Shown: positions 1-12,109, counted from the first letter of the stretch. The stretch is 64,000 nucleotides of DNA from Clitopilus passeckerianus (GCA_944990035.1 CALYLX010000034.1:434001-498000); one strand, 5' to 3'. Translations and numbers: made by a program. Notes: generated by a model from the letters alone, not told the origin.

Positions 1-2
1 GT

Positions 3-80
3 CGGAAAGGTCATGAGTTGGCGGAGAGAATGTTCTATGGGCGCGGCATCACTCACTTCCTTTGGCGAGGTGTACTTTGA
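3..80 (+). CDS. possible 3' end of an upstream gene
   Basis: An open frame enters from the left edge and ends at a TGA at 78-80. It encodes about 25 residues ending in FLWRGVL. It could be the last exon of a gene outside the window, but there is nothing else to test it against. Confidence 0.15.
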   Translation, partial: RKGHELAERMFYGRGITHFLWRGVL

Positions 81-487
81 TCAGAAATTTTGTGGCAGGA
101 TGAAAGCTCGAGTTGCGCTTTGTTAAAGTTGCGTCTTATCAGCTTCTTTGCTCGTCAAGTGGAGCACGTCCCGAGCATTGGGCACCTTATCTTTGGAATG
201 ATGGTTGTTGCGGTGCGACTCAGGAACCTGGCAAGGATCATGCTATCGTCAGTCCTTGCAGTGATGAGCCTGACCGGATTGGACGGACTTGCCGACTCGT
301 ATGCCAGAGTGCAATTGACTGATAACTTCGGCTCTTGTGAAAGAAATGTATAGTTGCAACATCGTAGATTATATTTTTGGGTAGGTACGAAAAAAGTACA
401 ACAAATGAACATCAATGATCAATAGAATAATAAACTTAGTCTGTAGGAAAGGTGTACACGCCATCGAACGAAGCAATGTGTCTACTT
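81..487. other. intergenic, no gene seen
   Basis: The open frames here are short and overlap each other on both strands without splice logic. It is probably 3' flank of the minus-strand HRP1-like gene. Confidence 0.5.
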
Positions 488-2635
488 TTAACGAGCATAC
501 GGATGGAAGCCATGTTGACCTCTCTGGTTCGTCCTCTGCGGACCAACACTCTGCGGCCCTCCGGGAGGTCCACCACTCGTCGCCCTCGGTCCCCTAGGGA
601 TATTCCCTCCCATCCCTCCCTGCGCACCTCTCCCAATCCCGCCTCCCTGCCCGCCCATCCCGCCACCCATCCCTGCACCACCCATGCCACCCATCATACC
701 CCTCCCCATCCCAGCACCAGGGAACCCACCCGCACCGCCCATACCTCCCATGCCACCCATACCTCCCATCATCCCACCACCCATCATCCCCTGGTTCATC
801 CCCCCGCTCGCCATCTGGAACATCCTCGTATACAGAGCTGCGAGCGCCTGAGGATCGAACGGTGCACCACCCGCACCAGCAGCTGCTGCACCTGGCCCGC
901 CGACGTTCGCTCCTGCAAAGTTGGCAGTGACGGCGGCTTGGGCGTTTTGGTTGTTGAACCGGGCGTTTCCTCCGCCGGCTTGTCCGCCTGCTTGGGCGGT
1001 TCCGTCTTCGTTGAAGTTATCGCGCTGGTAGCGTGGTTGGGCGAGTTTGACGTCGATCTGTACAGAGGAACATGTATTAGTTTCCTTCATCTCCTAGGCG
1101 AATCGCTGTAGGCAGATGGTACTTACGAGTTTCCCATCAATCTCCAACTTCCCGAATCCCAAGAAAGGTTGTACGTCCGTATCCTCAAACGAAACGAACC
1201 CAAAACCTTTACTCCTCCCAGTCTCTCGGTCCAACATGACCGTCGAGTCGATGACTTTACCAAACTGGGAGAAGTACTCCCGCATTGACTCGGAGGTGAC
1301 ACTGCCTGGCAGACCACCAATGAAGAGCTTTGTGGCGCGTTGGTGTTCTTGACGAGGAATGGCGCGTTTCGGGTCGATCTATTCAATAGGTGAACAAACT
1401 ATTCACATAGAGGATATCTGTACTTACAATCTTGCCATCCAAGAAATGCTCTCTAACCATAACGGCATTCACGCTTGCTGGATCCTCAAAGGTCAGGAAA
1501 GCAAAACACCGGGACCTCCCAGCGGCATCTCGCATAATCGTGCACGCATCCACTTTGCCGAATTGTTCAAAGTATTCTCTTAGACCATCTAAAAAACACA
1601 AGTAAATACGAGGTCATGTGTGGTAATTATAGAATGAGAGTATTTACCATCCGTCGTATCCCAATTCAACCCTCCAATAAACATCTTGCTGTAAATTCCA
1701 AGGACGTATCCACATCAAAGAGGCGAGGTGCGAGTACGACGATTTCGAATTCAAGGAGAGTCAACAGGGTAGGAGGACATATGCAAAAAGCAAATTAGCA
1801 TTAGTACCATTAAGCTAGGACAAACCGGTAAAACAAGGGGAAAAAGGAAGAGGGACGCTACTGCGGTGTTTAGCCTAGCCTAGCCTAGTCGTCTAGTCGT
1901 AGAAGCAGAGCTAGCTAGCTTATCGCTTAGTTGACCCCTCTGGGAGTCTAGGTCTAGACACACTCTCGATTGCGACTGACTACGCCGTATGAGGAACTAT
2001 GATTTTCCAGGTTATAGCTTCTTCACGATATGCATTAATGCAATGTATCCGCTAGAAAGAGCCATTCCCGTGCCACGTTCATCGCATATTGCATCGCAGT
2101 AGCCGCCACGCCTAGGGAAAGAAATGGTTCAACACGAAGAAAAGGAAGAAGACCTACCCTTCGTCTTTCATCTCGCTGGGCCTGACGCTTCTCTCGTTGA
2201 CGGGGATGTTGGAATACCCGCCAGCACCGGAGTAGTCGTCTCCTGGTTGCTCGTATGTCGGGATTGACTGTGGTTGCGACTGCGTATACGTCGGAATTGA
2301 CGACGGTTGTTGCTGAGTGTAGCTCTGGATAGGTTGAGCTGCAGGTGTTGGTGTCGCGGTCTTCACAGCGCCAGTCGAAGAGGAGTCGTCAAATGACGGT
2401 ATTGGTGCCGGCTTTGACTCTGCAGCCGCAGTTGTTGCTGAAGTCGTTGCATTTGAAGCAGCTGGCGTCGAATTGGCCTCAGCAGTATCCTTGGTGTCAT
2501 CTTCAGCAGAAGGGTCGTGGAAGTCGCCACCGTCATCGTTTCCGTAAAGGTCTGCACCGCAAATTAGCACCTTTCCCTTTCATGAAAATCTCCAAAAAAC
2601 TCACCGCCATAGAGGTCAGCGTCGAGGTCAGACAT
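488..2635 (-). CDS. HRP1: Hrp1/Nab4-like hnRNP with two RRMs
   Basis: This is a nuclear RNA-binding protein of the Hrp1/DAZAP1/Musashi type. In yeast, Hrp1 acts in mRNA 3'-end cleavage and nonsense-mediated decay. I read six exons, about 480 residues in total. The ATG is at 2635 (MSDLDADLYG), followed by an acidic, Ser/Thr/Gln-rich N-terminus with repeated IPTY motifs. RRM1 opens with KMFIGGLNWDTTD and RRM2 with KLFIGGLPGSV; the RNP1 motifs are RCFAFLTF and KGFGFVSF. The linker IDPKRAIPR matches Hrp1 well. The C-terminus is low-complexity Gly/Met (GGMGG repeats). Donors and acceptors fit in phase at every join, including a long intron of about 460 nt (1694-2159) that contains a short CTAGC-type repeat. 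The stop is at 488-490. The RNA-binding role is firm; the exact orthology is likely but not proven. Confidence 0.88.
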
Positions 2636-3012
2636 ATCGTTATTCTACCTTTTATCCTTGCTGTTCTTGCTAGTCTTCAAGCTTGTGCTCTGCGTCGAGA
2701 TGAGAGTGTGAGAGAGAGCCTTGTCCGCGTCGTTTTGTCGTCGCCCACGAGTCACGGCACCACAAATCATGACAAACCCTTTTTGCTTAAGTAAGCGGAA
2801 TCGGATACCGGAACTCCGAATTTTTCAGGCTTGATCTCGGGAAGGGAGATCCGACTCCGAAGGGATTCGCAATTGGGTACGGCGTCGACTCGGAACGATG
2901 AGGCGGGTATAATACGAGAACGGACTTGGATTTGGAAGGAGTCAAAGTTTGGACTGGTGAGTCATGTTCCGCAGTTATGGGAGTTCGTTGGTGTTGACGA
3001 CGACGAGTAGGC
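2636..3012. promoter_or_regulatory. divergent promoter region between HRP1-like and pdx2
   Basis: This 377-bp gap separates two divergent start codons (2635 minus, 3013 plus), so it must carry both promoters. I see no clear TATA box or named operator in it. Confidence 0.5.
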
Positions 3013-3890
3013 ATGTCGATTGGAACGAAGAGAGAGGCTGTTACGATTGGGATTTTGGGTCAGTCGATGGCGGGTTGGCTTGAGGAACGTTATCGGTGCT
3101 AACGAGCTTATCTACTAGCCTTGCAGGGCGCCTTTGCAGAGCATCAGGCAATGCTTAAGAAGGTTATTCTCAAGAACAAGAAGATCTTGACCATACTCGT
3201 GAAGACTGTCGAAGATCTGGATAGGTGTGATGCATTGGTCATCCCAGGTGGAGGTAGGTATCTGCTCCCTCTTATCGCACTCTTCCTCCATAACTAACCA
3301 GCAACTAGAATCAACGACAATAGCCCTCCTCGCACGGGTCTCTGGTCTCCTACAGCCCCTACGGGATTTCATCCACATCAAGCGCAAACCCGTCTGGGGT
3401 ACCTGTGCCGGTGCTATCCTCCTCTCTGAGGCCGTGGAGAACGTAAAGAAAGGCGGTCAGGAGGTACTAGGAGGTATCGAAATAACCATTGCTCGAAACG
3501 GATGGGGCTCTCAGGTAGAGTCGTTTGAGATTGATTTGGAGACGACGGGCCTGGAGGAGCCGGAACGAGGGTTCACGGCGATGTTTATTAGGGCTCCAGT
3601 AAGTCTCTCTTCTGTATCTTTATCGCTATTACGGTCTCTGATAACATTCTCCATAGGTCGTCCTCGCGATGAAGCCCTCACCCTCCCCACCCATCGAAGT
3701 CATAGCCCGTCTTCCACCGCACCTTCTCCCACCTTCACTACAATCCCTAGATCCGAACGACCCTAAGACAGTCGTAGCACTCCGCCAGGGCAGCTTGTTC
3801 TTGACTACATTCCATCCCGAGTTGACACCTGATAACCGATTCCATGACTACTTTGTCAAGGAGTGTGTGGTACCGGCGGTTACGCTATGA
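3013..3890 (+). CDS. SNO1: pyridoxal 5'-phosphate synthase glutaminase subunit
   Basis: This is the class I glutamine amidotransferase partner of Pdx1/Snz. It hydrolyses glutamine and channels ammonia to the synthase that makes vitamin B6 (PLP) in the cytosol. There are four exons. The start ATG at 3013 leads through a GT-AG intron into [12 protein letters not shown], the family signature. Then come PGGESTTI, the nucleophile Cys in [10 protein letters not shown], the oxyanion and substrate loops, and the His-Glu pair in FHPELTPD near the C-terminus. The product is roughly 230-240 residues, the usual size for Pdx2. Exon 4 begins at 3657 (VVLAMKP). All catalytic residues are present, so the gene looks functional. 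The Pdx1 partner is not in the window. Confidence 0.93.
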
Positions 3891-4485
3891 GTACCATGTG
3901 CTGCCGTCTACCGCCGCAGAGGAAGAATGAGGGAGCAGGGATGGGTTGATCTCCATCGCTTCTGGTTTCTGGAATTGTATGTATTGATATATATCGCATA
4001 GATAGACCTGTCGTTTAGATTCAGAAATAGACTATGTATACAATGATCTAACCGTCGCTTGTGTGATACCTCAAAGCACGCAACATTCGACTCATTTCAC
4101 AACTTTCTTCCTTATTCTCCCGACAAGAAACATCTTCTCAATGAACCACATGCCTCAGAAGCAACCGCCACAGCCCGACATCCGCCTGCCCAAGTCTTCG
4201 AATTCGATGATCGTACACCTAAAATCTAAAAATAGCCCCTACCCTTGTACCGTGACTGCGTCAATCATGCAGGCGGATGTATTAGCTCTTTATTTCCTTC
4301 CACCAACATATTCCTTTACCGCGCCCTCCTTGCTCTCATGTGGTCTCTAATTCTTAAAATATCTAATCCTCCACGTCGACATGGTATATAACTGCTGCGG
4401 GAGCTTCTAGATAGCGACTCGAACCTCCTTCCTTCCCTTGGGTGGATTCATTTCTGGGGCACTGATAGCTCGAGCTGGGACTACG
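3891..4485. other. intergenic, no gene seen
   Basis: This is the 3' flank of the Pdx2 gene and the 5' flank of the carboxypeptidase gene. An ATG-rich open frame at 4063-4350 has no recognisable motif or splice partner and is not called. Confidence 0.5.
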
Positions 4486-6740
4486 ATGTTCTCCCGTCTA
4501 CTACTCCCTCTCCTTGCCACAATCGGCACACTCCTGGCTACGGCTGCCGACGCGAAACAACTGAGAAAATCAGAGATCCATGCTAAACAAGTCCAAGCTG
4601 CTAAAGCTTGGCACAAGAACGGCCCGTTGTCGCCCAAGAGGGATGTGACAGCTGGGACTGCGAAGGTCCAGAATATCACTTTCTCGAATCCAAAAGCTAG
4701 TCGTGAGTACCCAGTATCCTCTCTGTGTCATGCCTCGTTCTATGAGGTGGGTTGAACCCACCGATGGAGAACGAACATTCGATCCTCGGTCGATGGTGGA
4801 GTCCACTTTCTCCGCTATTCCTCCGCCTACGAACGTGTCCCTCTCAACTGACCACCTCCTTCCCCTTTCCTCTCTTCCTCTTCCCAGAATTCTACGTAGA
4901 CGGCACAACCCTCCCCGACGTCTCCTTCGACATCGGACCCTCCTGGTCCGGGCTCCTCCCCATCAGCTCCGCCCCGAACGAAACCCGCCACCTCTTCTTC
5001 TGGTTCTTCCCCCCAGGGCCCGAAGGTTCCTTGGACGATCTGATATTCTGGACAAATGGGGGTCCCGGGTGCTCGTCGTTGGAGGGGCTGTTGCAGGAGA
5101 ATGGGCCGTTCCAGTGGGGGGTGGGGCAGGCGAAGCCGGTGGTGAATGAGTGGAGTTGGACGAATTTGAGTAGTGTGCTTTATGTTGAGCAGCCGGTTGG
5201 GACGGGGTTTTCGCAGGGGGTGCCGAATATTAAGGTATGTTGTTACGGTTGGGTTGATGATTGGGGAAATTTGGAACTGAGTGGTCGAATAGGGCGAGGA
5301 GGATTTGGCAGCGCAGTTGTTTGGGTTCTTCCAGCAGTTCTTGGAGGTGTTCTCCGAGTTGAAAGGAAAGAAGTTCTGGCTGAGCGGAGAAAGCGTAAGT
5401 TCATCCTGTCGTGAACTATAACCCCAGTGTTAATTATTTAAACAGTATGCTGGAACATACGTCCCATGTAATATCTATCATTCTGCGATATGACAAGTGC
5501 AAACTGATGTTCAACTTGATCAGATATCGCGGACTACGTTTACGCCCATCAGAAGGACCTCGCACTCCAACTTCAAGGCATCTGGATCGCCGATCGTGAG
5601 TCGTCACCCTCTCTCTCCAATTCTCAACTCTGATCCCTACACTCTCAACCACAGCCTCCCTCTCCTGGGACGTCGTCCAAGAACAAATCCCCGCCGTCGA
5701 CTTCGTCCGAAAGTACAAAAACGTCTTCGCCTTCAACGACACCTTCACAGCCCAACTCGACGCTCTGAACAAGAAATGTAACTACGAAGGCTACTACGAC
5801 AAATACGTCACATTCCCTCCTCCAAAAGCTCCTTTCCCTCTTCCCGGAAAGAGCGTGGAGGCGGATAAGGGGTGTGATGTGTGGGATATAATATTTGAAG
5901 CCGCGTTGTTGGTCAATCCGGCGTTCAATATCTATAGGATTTTCGATACATATCCGGTTTTGTGGGACGTGCTTGGGTTCCCGTGAGTTTTTTGGTCTTC
6001 TCTTTACTTTTTTTGGGTTGAGCTGAAGGTGGTGTTATAGTGGATCCTTCGAGCAAGAACAGTCCCCGATTTACTTCGACCGTCCTGAGGTTAAGAAGGC
6101 GATTCACGCACCGGAGAACGTTACGTGGACCGAGTGTTCTGAGATTAATGTGTTCCCGAGAGGAGATCAAAGTTTGCCCAGTGCTTTGAGTGTTCTTCCT
6201 AATGTTATCGAGAAGAGCAATCGAACCGTCATCATTCATGGCTTGGCGGACTTCATCCTAATTGCGGAGGGGTGAGTTTCCTTACTTTATTTTTGTCTGG
6301 ATAATTGAGCTCATCGAGTTGGCTAGAACGAGGATTGTATTACAAAAGTGAGGCCATACGATTCATATCCGTATGAATACGGTTTATTGACCATTGGTGC
6401 GAATACTCAGCATGACATGGGCCGGCAACCAAGGCTTCCAGACTCCCATTAAGAACGATAGTTTCCTTGTCAGCGGTGTCGGTGCTCTGGGGACTTCCCA
6501 TACTGAGCGAGGGTTGACATATCTCGAGGTCGAGCTTAGTGGGCATATGTACGTCTTCCCTATTATCGTCCAGATTCAGAACGAATGTCCAATGCTGAAT
6601 GACGCGTATATAGGGTGCCGCAGTTCTCTCCATTGGTACGTTCCTGTTTAACCTTATGAGTTTAGACAGAGGCTGACTGGCAATGGTAGGCTGCGTTCCA
6701 GAGTATGCAATACCTCTTGGGCAAGAGGGCGACGCCTTAA
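4486..6740 (+). CDS. secreted serine carboxypeptidase (peptidase family S10)
   Basis: This is an exopeptidase that removes C-terminal residues, acting in the vacuole or outside the cell. The ATG at 4486 starts a signal peptide (MFSRLLLPLLATIGTLLATA). The family signature TNGGPGCSSLEG follows. The catalytic Ser is in LSGES|YAGTYVP, with an intron directly after the Ser codon. The catalytic Asp is in HGLADFILIAEG and the catalytic His in LSGHMVPQF. About nine introns of around 50-60 nt join in phase, and the C-terminus is YLLGKRATP. All triad residues are present. An upstream in-frame ATG at 4438 exists, but it would push the hydrophobic core inward. GC skew flips sharply within the exons (C-rich before 5040, G-rich after 5050). 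Confidence 0.9.
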
Positions 6741-6861
6741 GCCTTAATACGTATAAGCAGTCCAAAGTGAGTACAAGAATAGGGATGTAACATTAACTTA
6801 GCGGTCTATATACAAGAAAATCTTTTACATATATACAACTCATACATTCCGATGCCATATC

Positions 6862-8368
6862 TCAAAGCTCGTCCACAACCCTCCCTCCCCCCTCTTTCCG
6901 CCCTCTACAGCTGTCGCTCTTAGTTTCTTCAAGTTCCTTCAGCCACTCCCTTGCAAGCCGATTAAACACCTCCGGGAACTCTAGGTGTGGCCAATGTGCG
7001 CCGTCCATTTCTTTCACTGTAAGGTTAGGTATGAAGTCGGCGGATTTGAGGAGGTGAGCAGCGTGTGTCCAGCTCGCAACGGGGTCCTGTAAGATGAGGA
7101 AAGCTCAGTTTCGCCAAAAGGGAGATAGACGCATAGGGGAGAAACGTACATTTCGTGGGTAGACTGCAAGCACATGCTGGGGAATTGTGTGGTTGCCCTG
7201 TTCGTTCGCGAGTTTCCAGCCCTCATGCCGATTTTCATGCATGTAGAACTGAAGATCTATGACCGTGCATCTTGAGTACGTCTCAGTAATTAACCGAGGG
7301 TGACTCACTATAATCGAATCCCTGGATATTATACTGCTCCACAAAGTAATCCTCCTCGTCTGTTGAGAAGAACGGGATTGGTGAAATTTCGTCGAACTCT
7401 CGGTAGGCTTCTAGAAAATCTGTGGCACTTTTGAGGTATGCATCCGGTGGAGGACTTGACACCGTCCTCAGAGTCGCCCGAAGAGTCCTTCTGATATCCT
7501 TGTTGAGCTCGTGGATGGCGGTGTCGGTGAGGGAGTCGAAGTAGAGTTGGTATGTGAGTTTGGGGAGCATTGGGACTAGGTGTTTGATGGGTGTGAATGG
7601 ACCCGCCGCGGCGATATACTTGACGAAGAAATGGATGCGTGAAAGGTTGGTGGTGGGAGAAAGAAGGAAGGTCTTACGGGAACGACAAGTCCAACGACAG
7701 CAGTGATGAGGTCGGGTCTCATTCGTGCTGCTTCGTAGCAAAGCTGCGAGCCCCAGTCATGACTGCAAAGTCAGAAAGTGAGTTATATATATATATATCA
7801 ATGGAATGGGTGGAAGCCGTAGGCATACCCCATGCAAATAACCTTATCCACCTTCGCATCTTCCAGTATACAAGCCAAATCTCCCACCAGGTCTCCCATC
7901 GTCCCCGAAGACTTGACATCTCCAGGATGGGTAGAATTGCCGAACCCTCGGTGGTCGGGAACGAGCAGGCGGTAGTCATCCTGAATACGTCAGCCAGCAT
8001 GTCGATAGGAAGATTCTTAAGCCAACCTTGAATTCTTCAATTTGGTTCGACCAGCTACTCCATAAACTCGGCCAGCCATGCACCATCAGGATCGTCTCCT
8101 TCTCTTTGCTAGGATTGGTGTTGACGTCAACGTAACCTTGGGAAGGCAGATTCTGTCAGCACTGGTTCTTTGCAAAGCCATGGCTTCTCAAAGCGACTTC
8201 GAACTCACGCAAATCTATATCCTTAGTTCTTCCCTCCTTCCTGTTGAGCGCCCTGCATCGTGCAGTGTGTTTTAGTTCCTCGTATTCGCGTGGGTTGAAG
8301 GCGGTGGTTGTAGTCGCTAATGGAAAAAGCAACACACAGACGGTGGCCAAGGATTTATTGAGGTGCAT
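6862..8368 (-). CDS. secreted alpha/beta hydrolase, epoxide-hydrolase-like
   Basis: The start at 8368 (MHLNKSLATVCVLLFPLA) is a signal peptide. The core is an alpha/beta hydrolase: MVHGWPSLWSSW is the oxyanion-hole HG-x-P motif, VPDHRGFG follows, and the nucleophile elbow GHDWGSQ carries an Asp nucleophile as in soluble epoxide hydrolases and haloalkane dehalogenases. The C-terminal catalytic His is in DGAHWPHLEFP. A cap-like insert (residues around LPKLTYQLYFD) lies between. The substrate cannot be told from sequence. Introns near 7640-7690, 7265-7310 and 7085-7150 are in phase. The join between the first exon and the VDVNTNPS exon near 8150-8210 is not resolved by a canonical pair in the right phase. 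The tail is Arg/Lys/Gly-rich and ends VVDEL. Confidence 0.8.
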
Positions 8369-9186
8369 TGTCCGCCACGGACTGTATTTTTCTCAAGAAT
8401 GGAGAAAAGGAGGTTACTGTAGGCGGGAGGATGCTGCACACTGGCGCTACGTAACCCTGGACCAGTTCCAGATCTAGTCGTCAAACTGAGGTTTCACCGC
8501 AGTGACTTCAAACCCTCCCCAAAGCCGAGGGCCTCCAAGTCATCGTTTGCACGCTTCGGAAATCAATGCCTCATGAGAAAAGACTAGGTTTGGTAAAGGA
8601 CATACGGAGGAAACCGGCAATTCATTGTTTCTCTTGAGACGTTTACCACGAGACTCCATTTTTTTCACAAGATCGAAGGTCGCTTCCAAATTGTCTGTCA
8701 ATGGCCATCTAGAGAGTCAAGACGTCCCATTTGGAAGATTCTCAATAATCTCGATGAGACTTGGAAGCTGAAGAAACAAACTATGGTTGTAACTGCCACT
8801 GGCATGTTTGGAAGGTGGGTCTGAGCCCAGCGTCACCTTGGAATGTATTATTAGTATTACCGATCTTGGGTAAGCGTAAAGGACTCAATCTGCGTATCAG
8901 AGATTGGTCAGTGGCAACCAACCCCAAAGAGCTAACTCGATTTCGATACAACAATTCCATGGACCATGGTTGCCCTGCGGCATGCCCTGATTTGTAACAT
9001 TAGATTCCAAGACTTTTGAACTCAGTCAGGTCGTGTTGAGCAATCTACGAGTATTAGCTCTCTAGATCCTACGGAATGGCTCCCAATGTACAGTGGTATC
9101 GGTGGCAGTTTTCAATACGATTCAAATCATGATGCACAAAAATTACCGACCTGAAGCTAATTACACATGCGTGGAGCAAAGGCCTT
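8369..9186. other. intergenic, no gene seen
   Basis: The 5' flank of the hydrolase gene runs into sequence without coding logic. No repeat ends or family motifs were recognised. Confidence 0.4.
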
Positions 9187-10309
9187 CTATAGAGTGCGCC
9201 AGTTGATGCTGTTTGCGGTCCTGGGTCTCTCATATTGTTCATTCGCCAGGTCGTCAATGACCAATGTTTCATCTCCAGCATGCATTGTCTCTTCCTCATC
9301 ATCCATCATGCCAGCGTGTGGTCCACACCATTCGGCCAACTTGGGTCGGCAGTCCGGATCAGTACCCACCAGCCGCTCTGCAAATTGCCTGAGACCCTCG
9401 TCGTCGCCCGTATGCTTTGCAGCGAAGGCTGTGAATACGAGGCCGCAAGAGTATCTATTGGCTTTGATGGGGCTATACATCGAACGTGGGCCGTCTTTGG
9501 TGCCAATTTCGGGGGCCATCCAGTGGTCTGTGCCACGGAAGTTGTCAATCTGGGTTTCTTCGCCTTTGACTTGGACGGAAACATCGAAATCAATTATCTG
9601 GAGGCAATAACTGTTGGTGTAGACGAGGTTGGCTGGATTGATGTCGAGATGCATCAGGAAAATATATGCCAACTTGACATCACCTTATGAGAACTTGATG
9701 AAACATCAAGTAAAGCATCAAGTAGACATAACTTGTAGCCTAACTTATAACTACTTATGGTGCTTATAGCTTACTTATATGTACTTGTAAAAGTCATCAA
9801 GTAGTGTGGCAATTTATGTTTTGGCCAAGTATGACCAAGTTGGCATATATTTTCCTGATGTGGGTGATGCCGTTCTCATGAAGGAAGGTGAGGCCCTTAG
9901 CCAGGTCATGGCTAAGGCTGATGTACCAACCACTTAATGCACCGCCACCATCATATTCCAGTTTGTTGCGGATGCTCCTCAACTTCAGAAGCACAACGAA
10001 GGTCACTGATTTTGAAGTAACAGTGTCAAGCAAATGAATGATGTTGTCGCATCGTGGGCTTGTTGTTTTGAGAAACTGAAGAATCCGCAGTTCGTCTGAG
10101 TGGTGGCGGACCCTTTTTGCTAGATACTCTGCTCTGATAGGATCAGCCTTCCGACGGACGATGTAGATATGATCAGGCAGCTATGAAATGTGTGTTGAGA
10201 AAAGCTTGACCACATATATGTTTTCGTGTGTACCTTGGGCAACCATTCAAAAGTTCCGTGGCCGAACACGCTGACATCAGCAGATCGTGTTTCTGCTTTG
10301 ACGGACTTA
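9187..10309 (-). pseudogene. protein-kinase domain, broken by a MITE
   Basis: This is a Ser/Thr-kinase-like domain on the minus strand. The N-lobe side reads HIYIVRR, EYLAKRVRHHSDELRILQFL and NIIHLLDTV after an intron near 10180-10240. The catalytic region reads LAKGLTFLHENGITH, then, after a 209-bp insertion (9652-9860), HLDINPANLVY. Next come IIDFDVSVQ in the DFG position (DFD), MAPEIG for APE, and a terminal CRPKLAEW motif. The catalytic loop is HLDINPAN, so the catalytic Asp and Asn survive. The insertion shifts and extends the frame inside the loop. No start codon or N-terminal header is attached; upstream lies transposon DNA. It may be the displaced C-terminal domain of the Crinkler-type gene at 26.9-28.7 kb. 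Confidence 0.75.
9652..9860. mobile_element. 209-bp MITE with perfect 25-bp terminal inverted repeats
   Basis: The outer 25 bp at 9652-9676 is the exact reverse complement of 9836-9860. The interior is AT-rich with repeated CATCAAGT/ACTTGATG motifs and has no coding capacity. It interrupts the kinase catalytic loop between the codons for ENGITH and HLDINPAN. A 2-bp CA on each side is the only target duplication visible. The superfamily is not assigned. Confidence 0.8.
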
Positions 10310-10397
10310 TCGCGTCTTAGCAGCCTGTTCTAAGACCTTCTAAGTACATTTTGCCTTAGCATATTCTTACTTAGAATGTCAACTTATTTCATACTTA

Positions 10398-10609
10398 CAG
10401 TGACTCAAACAATTGTCCCAATGTTTCGCACTTTTTGAGTGTTTGGTTAATAACTTTAGACCAAGTACAAATAAGACTAAAGTGTAGGTATATATCTAAA
10501 AGCATTTGATTCCAGCTTCTAGAATATATAAAAATATTATAACTCCGATCAAAACCGATGGAGATATAGTGCAAACAAAACAGAGAAACATTGGGACAAT
10601 TATTTGGCT
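10398..10609 (+). repeat. left terminal inverted repeat of the Tc1 element
   Basis: This arm of about 212 bp matches the reverse complement of 11805-12015 with only a few differences and a 1-nt indel. Short similar blocks near its outer and inner ends (CAATGTTT... and CATTGGGACAATTATTTGG) look like paired transposase-binding sites. Confidence 0.85.
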
Positions 10610-10758
10610 GTGCCTCAGAAATACCAGAACAGCCTTATTGCAGTGCACATAGCCTTTGGCAGTGCAGTACAGCCTATGAGGCTATATGCCACAGCCATAT
10701 GGCAGTGCTGGCCATACATATAAGCAGCTGAAATTCTCTAAATTTCTCATAATCCACT

Positions 10759-11775
10759 ATGCACCCTATTCCTTCTGCTCAAAAGGAAAATATCATTGCT
10801 CTAGCTTCTAATCAATACTCTATTCATGCTATTGCCTCCAAACTCAATGTGGGCAAGTCTACTGTCTCTAGGGTACTTCAAGAAACCTGTCCCAACCGCT
10901 CTAGCCTCTCCTCTGGCCGCCCCTCCAAGCTTTCTTCTACCGATGAACGGGCTATTATGGCACAACTCAACACTGGCAGGTCCCTTAATGCTGTGCAGGT
11001 CACCAAACACATCAACACCATTATCTCCAACCCTGTCTCCTCACAAACAGTCAGAAATGTACTCAAGAAAAACAATTTCTATGCTGTTGTGTTGAAGCCA
11101 AAGCCATTGCTTACTGCTAAACAAAGAAGAGCACGAGTAGCTTGGTGCCACAAGTACAAGGAATGGACTGTGGAGGACTGGAAAAGGGTGGTATGGTCAG
11201 ATGAGACCAAGATCAATAGGATTGGGTCAGATGGAAGGCAATGGACGCGGAAACAGAAGGGCCAGGGCCTGATTCCAAGAGAAGTCAAAAAAACAGTAAA
11301 ACATGGTGGAGGAAACATCATGGTATGGGGCTGTATGGGGTGGAATGGAGTTGGGCAACTTTCAGAAATTGAGGGTATCATGGACCGCTTCCAGTATCGG
11401 GATATTTTGGACACCCAGCTTCTGGTCAGCATGGAGAATTTGGACATTCCAGAAGACAATAGGATTTTCCAGCAAGACAACGACCCCAAGCACACCTCCA
11501 ATGTGGTCTGAGAGTGGATGGAGGACAATGATATTGATCTTCTAGATTGGCCTGCACAATCCCCTGACCTAAACCCTATTGAACACCTCTGGGAACATAT
11601 CAAACAAAAGCTTAATGAACATCCAACTCATGCTAAGGGAGTCTGGGAGGTTTGGGAGAGAGTTGCAGCTGTATGGGAGGATATACCAGCAGAAGTGTGT
11701 CAGAACTTAATTGAAAGTATGCCTAGAAGGATAGATGCAGTACTCAAGGCCAAGGGAGGCAATACCAAGTACTAA
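10759..11775 (+). pseudogene. Tc1-like transposase with one in-frame stop
   Basis: This is a cut-and-paste transposase of the Tc1 type. The N-terminal helix-turn-helix is around AIASKLNVGKSTVSRVL, with a GRPSKL linker. The DDE triad is the Asp in VVWSDETK, the Asp in IFQQDNDPKH and the Glu in DLNPIEHLW, spaced 34 residues apart for the last pair (DD34E). A TGA at 11509-11511 splits an otherwise open frame; the second half continues in the same frame to 11775. The stop lies where an Arg codon (CGA) is the simplest ancestor, so a C-to-T change is likely. The start is ATG 10759. Unless the stop is read through, this copy is inactive. Confidence 0.88.
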
Positions 11776-11804
11776 TTGCTTTATTTTGTATATTTCTGGG
11801 ACCT

Positions 11805-12015
11805 AGCCAAATAATTGTCCCAATGTTCTCTGTTTTGTTTGCACTATATCTCCATCGGTTTTGATCGGAGTTATAATATTTTTATATATTCTAGAAGCTG
11901 GGATCAAATGCTTTTAGATATATACCTACACTTTAGTCTTATTTGTACTTGGTCTAAAGTTATTAACCAAACACTCAAAAAGTGCGAAACATTGGGACAA
12001 TTGTTTGAGTCACTG
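11805..12015 (-). repeat. right terminal inverted repeat of the Tc1 element
   Basis: This is the reverse complement of the left arm. It ends GAGTCACTG followed by the target TA. Confidence 0.85.
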
Positions 12016-12109
12016 TAGCGTGTATTTTTCTCTTAGAGCTGGCTTAGCATGGGTTTGTATGGTTCTCAAATTCTGTCCTGGCACTTAGCAGCTGGTCTGG
12101 GACTTCTTA

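Larger units (their letters stand above)
10398..12015 (+). mobile_element. Tc1/mariner transposon with long inverted repeats
   Basis: The element is 1618 bp, flanked by TA at 10396-10397 and 12016-12017. Its ends begin CAGTGACTCAAACAATTGTC. The terminal inverted repeats run about 210 bp on each side and are nearly identical. It encodes one DD34E transposase with a single in-frame stop. Near-identical ends suggest recent arrival. Confidence 0.93.

Noticed and set aside
4063..4350. 95-codon open frame between the Pdx2 and carboxypeptidase genes
   Set aside because: No motif, no splice partner, and composition like the flanks.
9235..9690. Plus-strand 151-codon frame opposite the kinase fragment
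   Set aside because: The minus strand reads kinase motifs; the plus frame has none.
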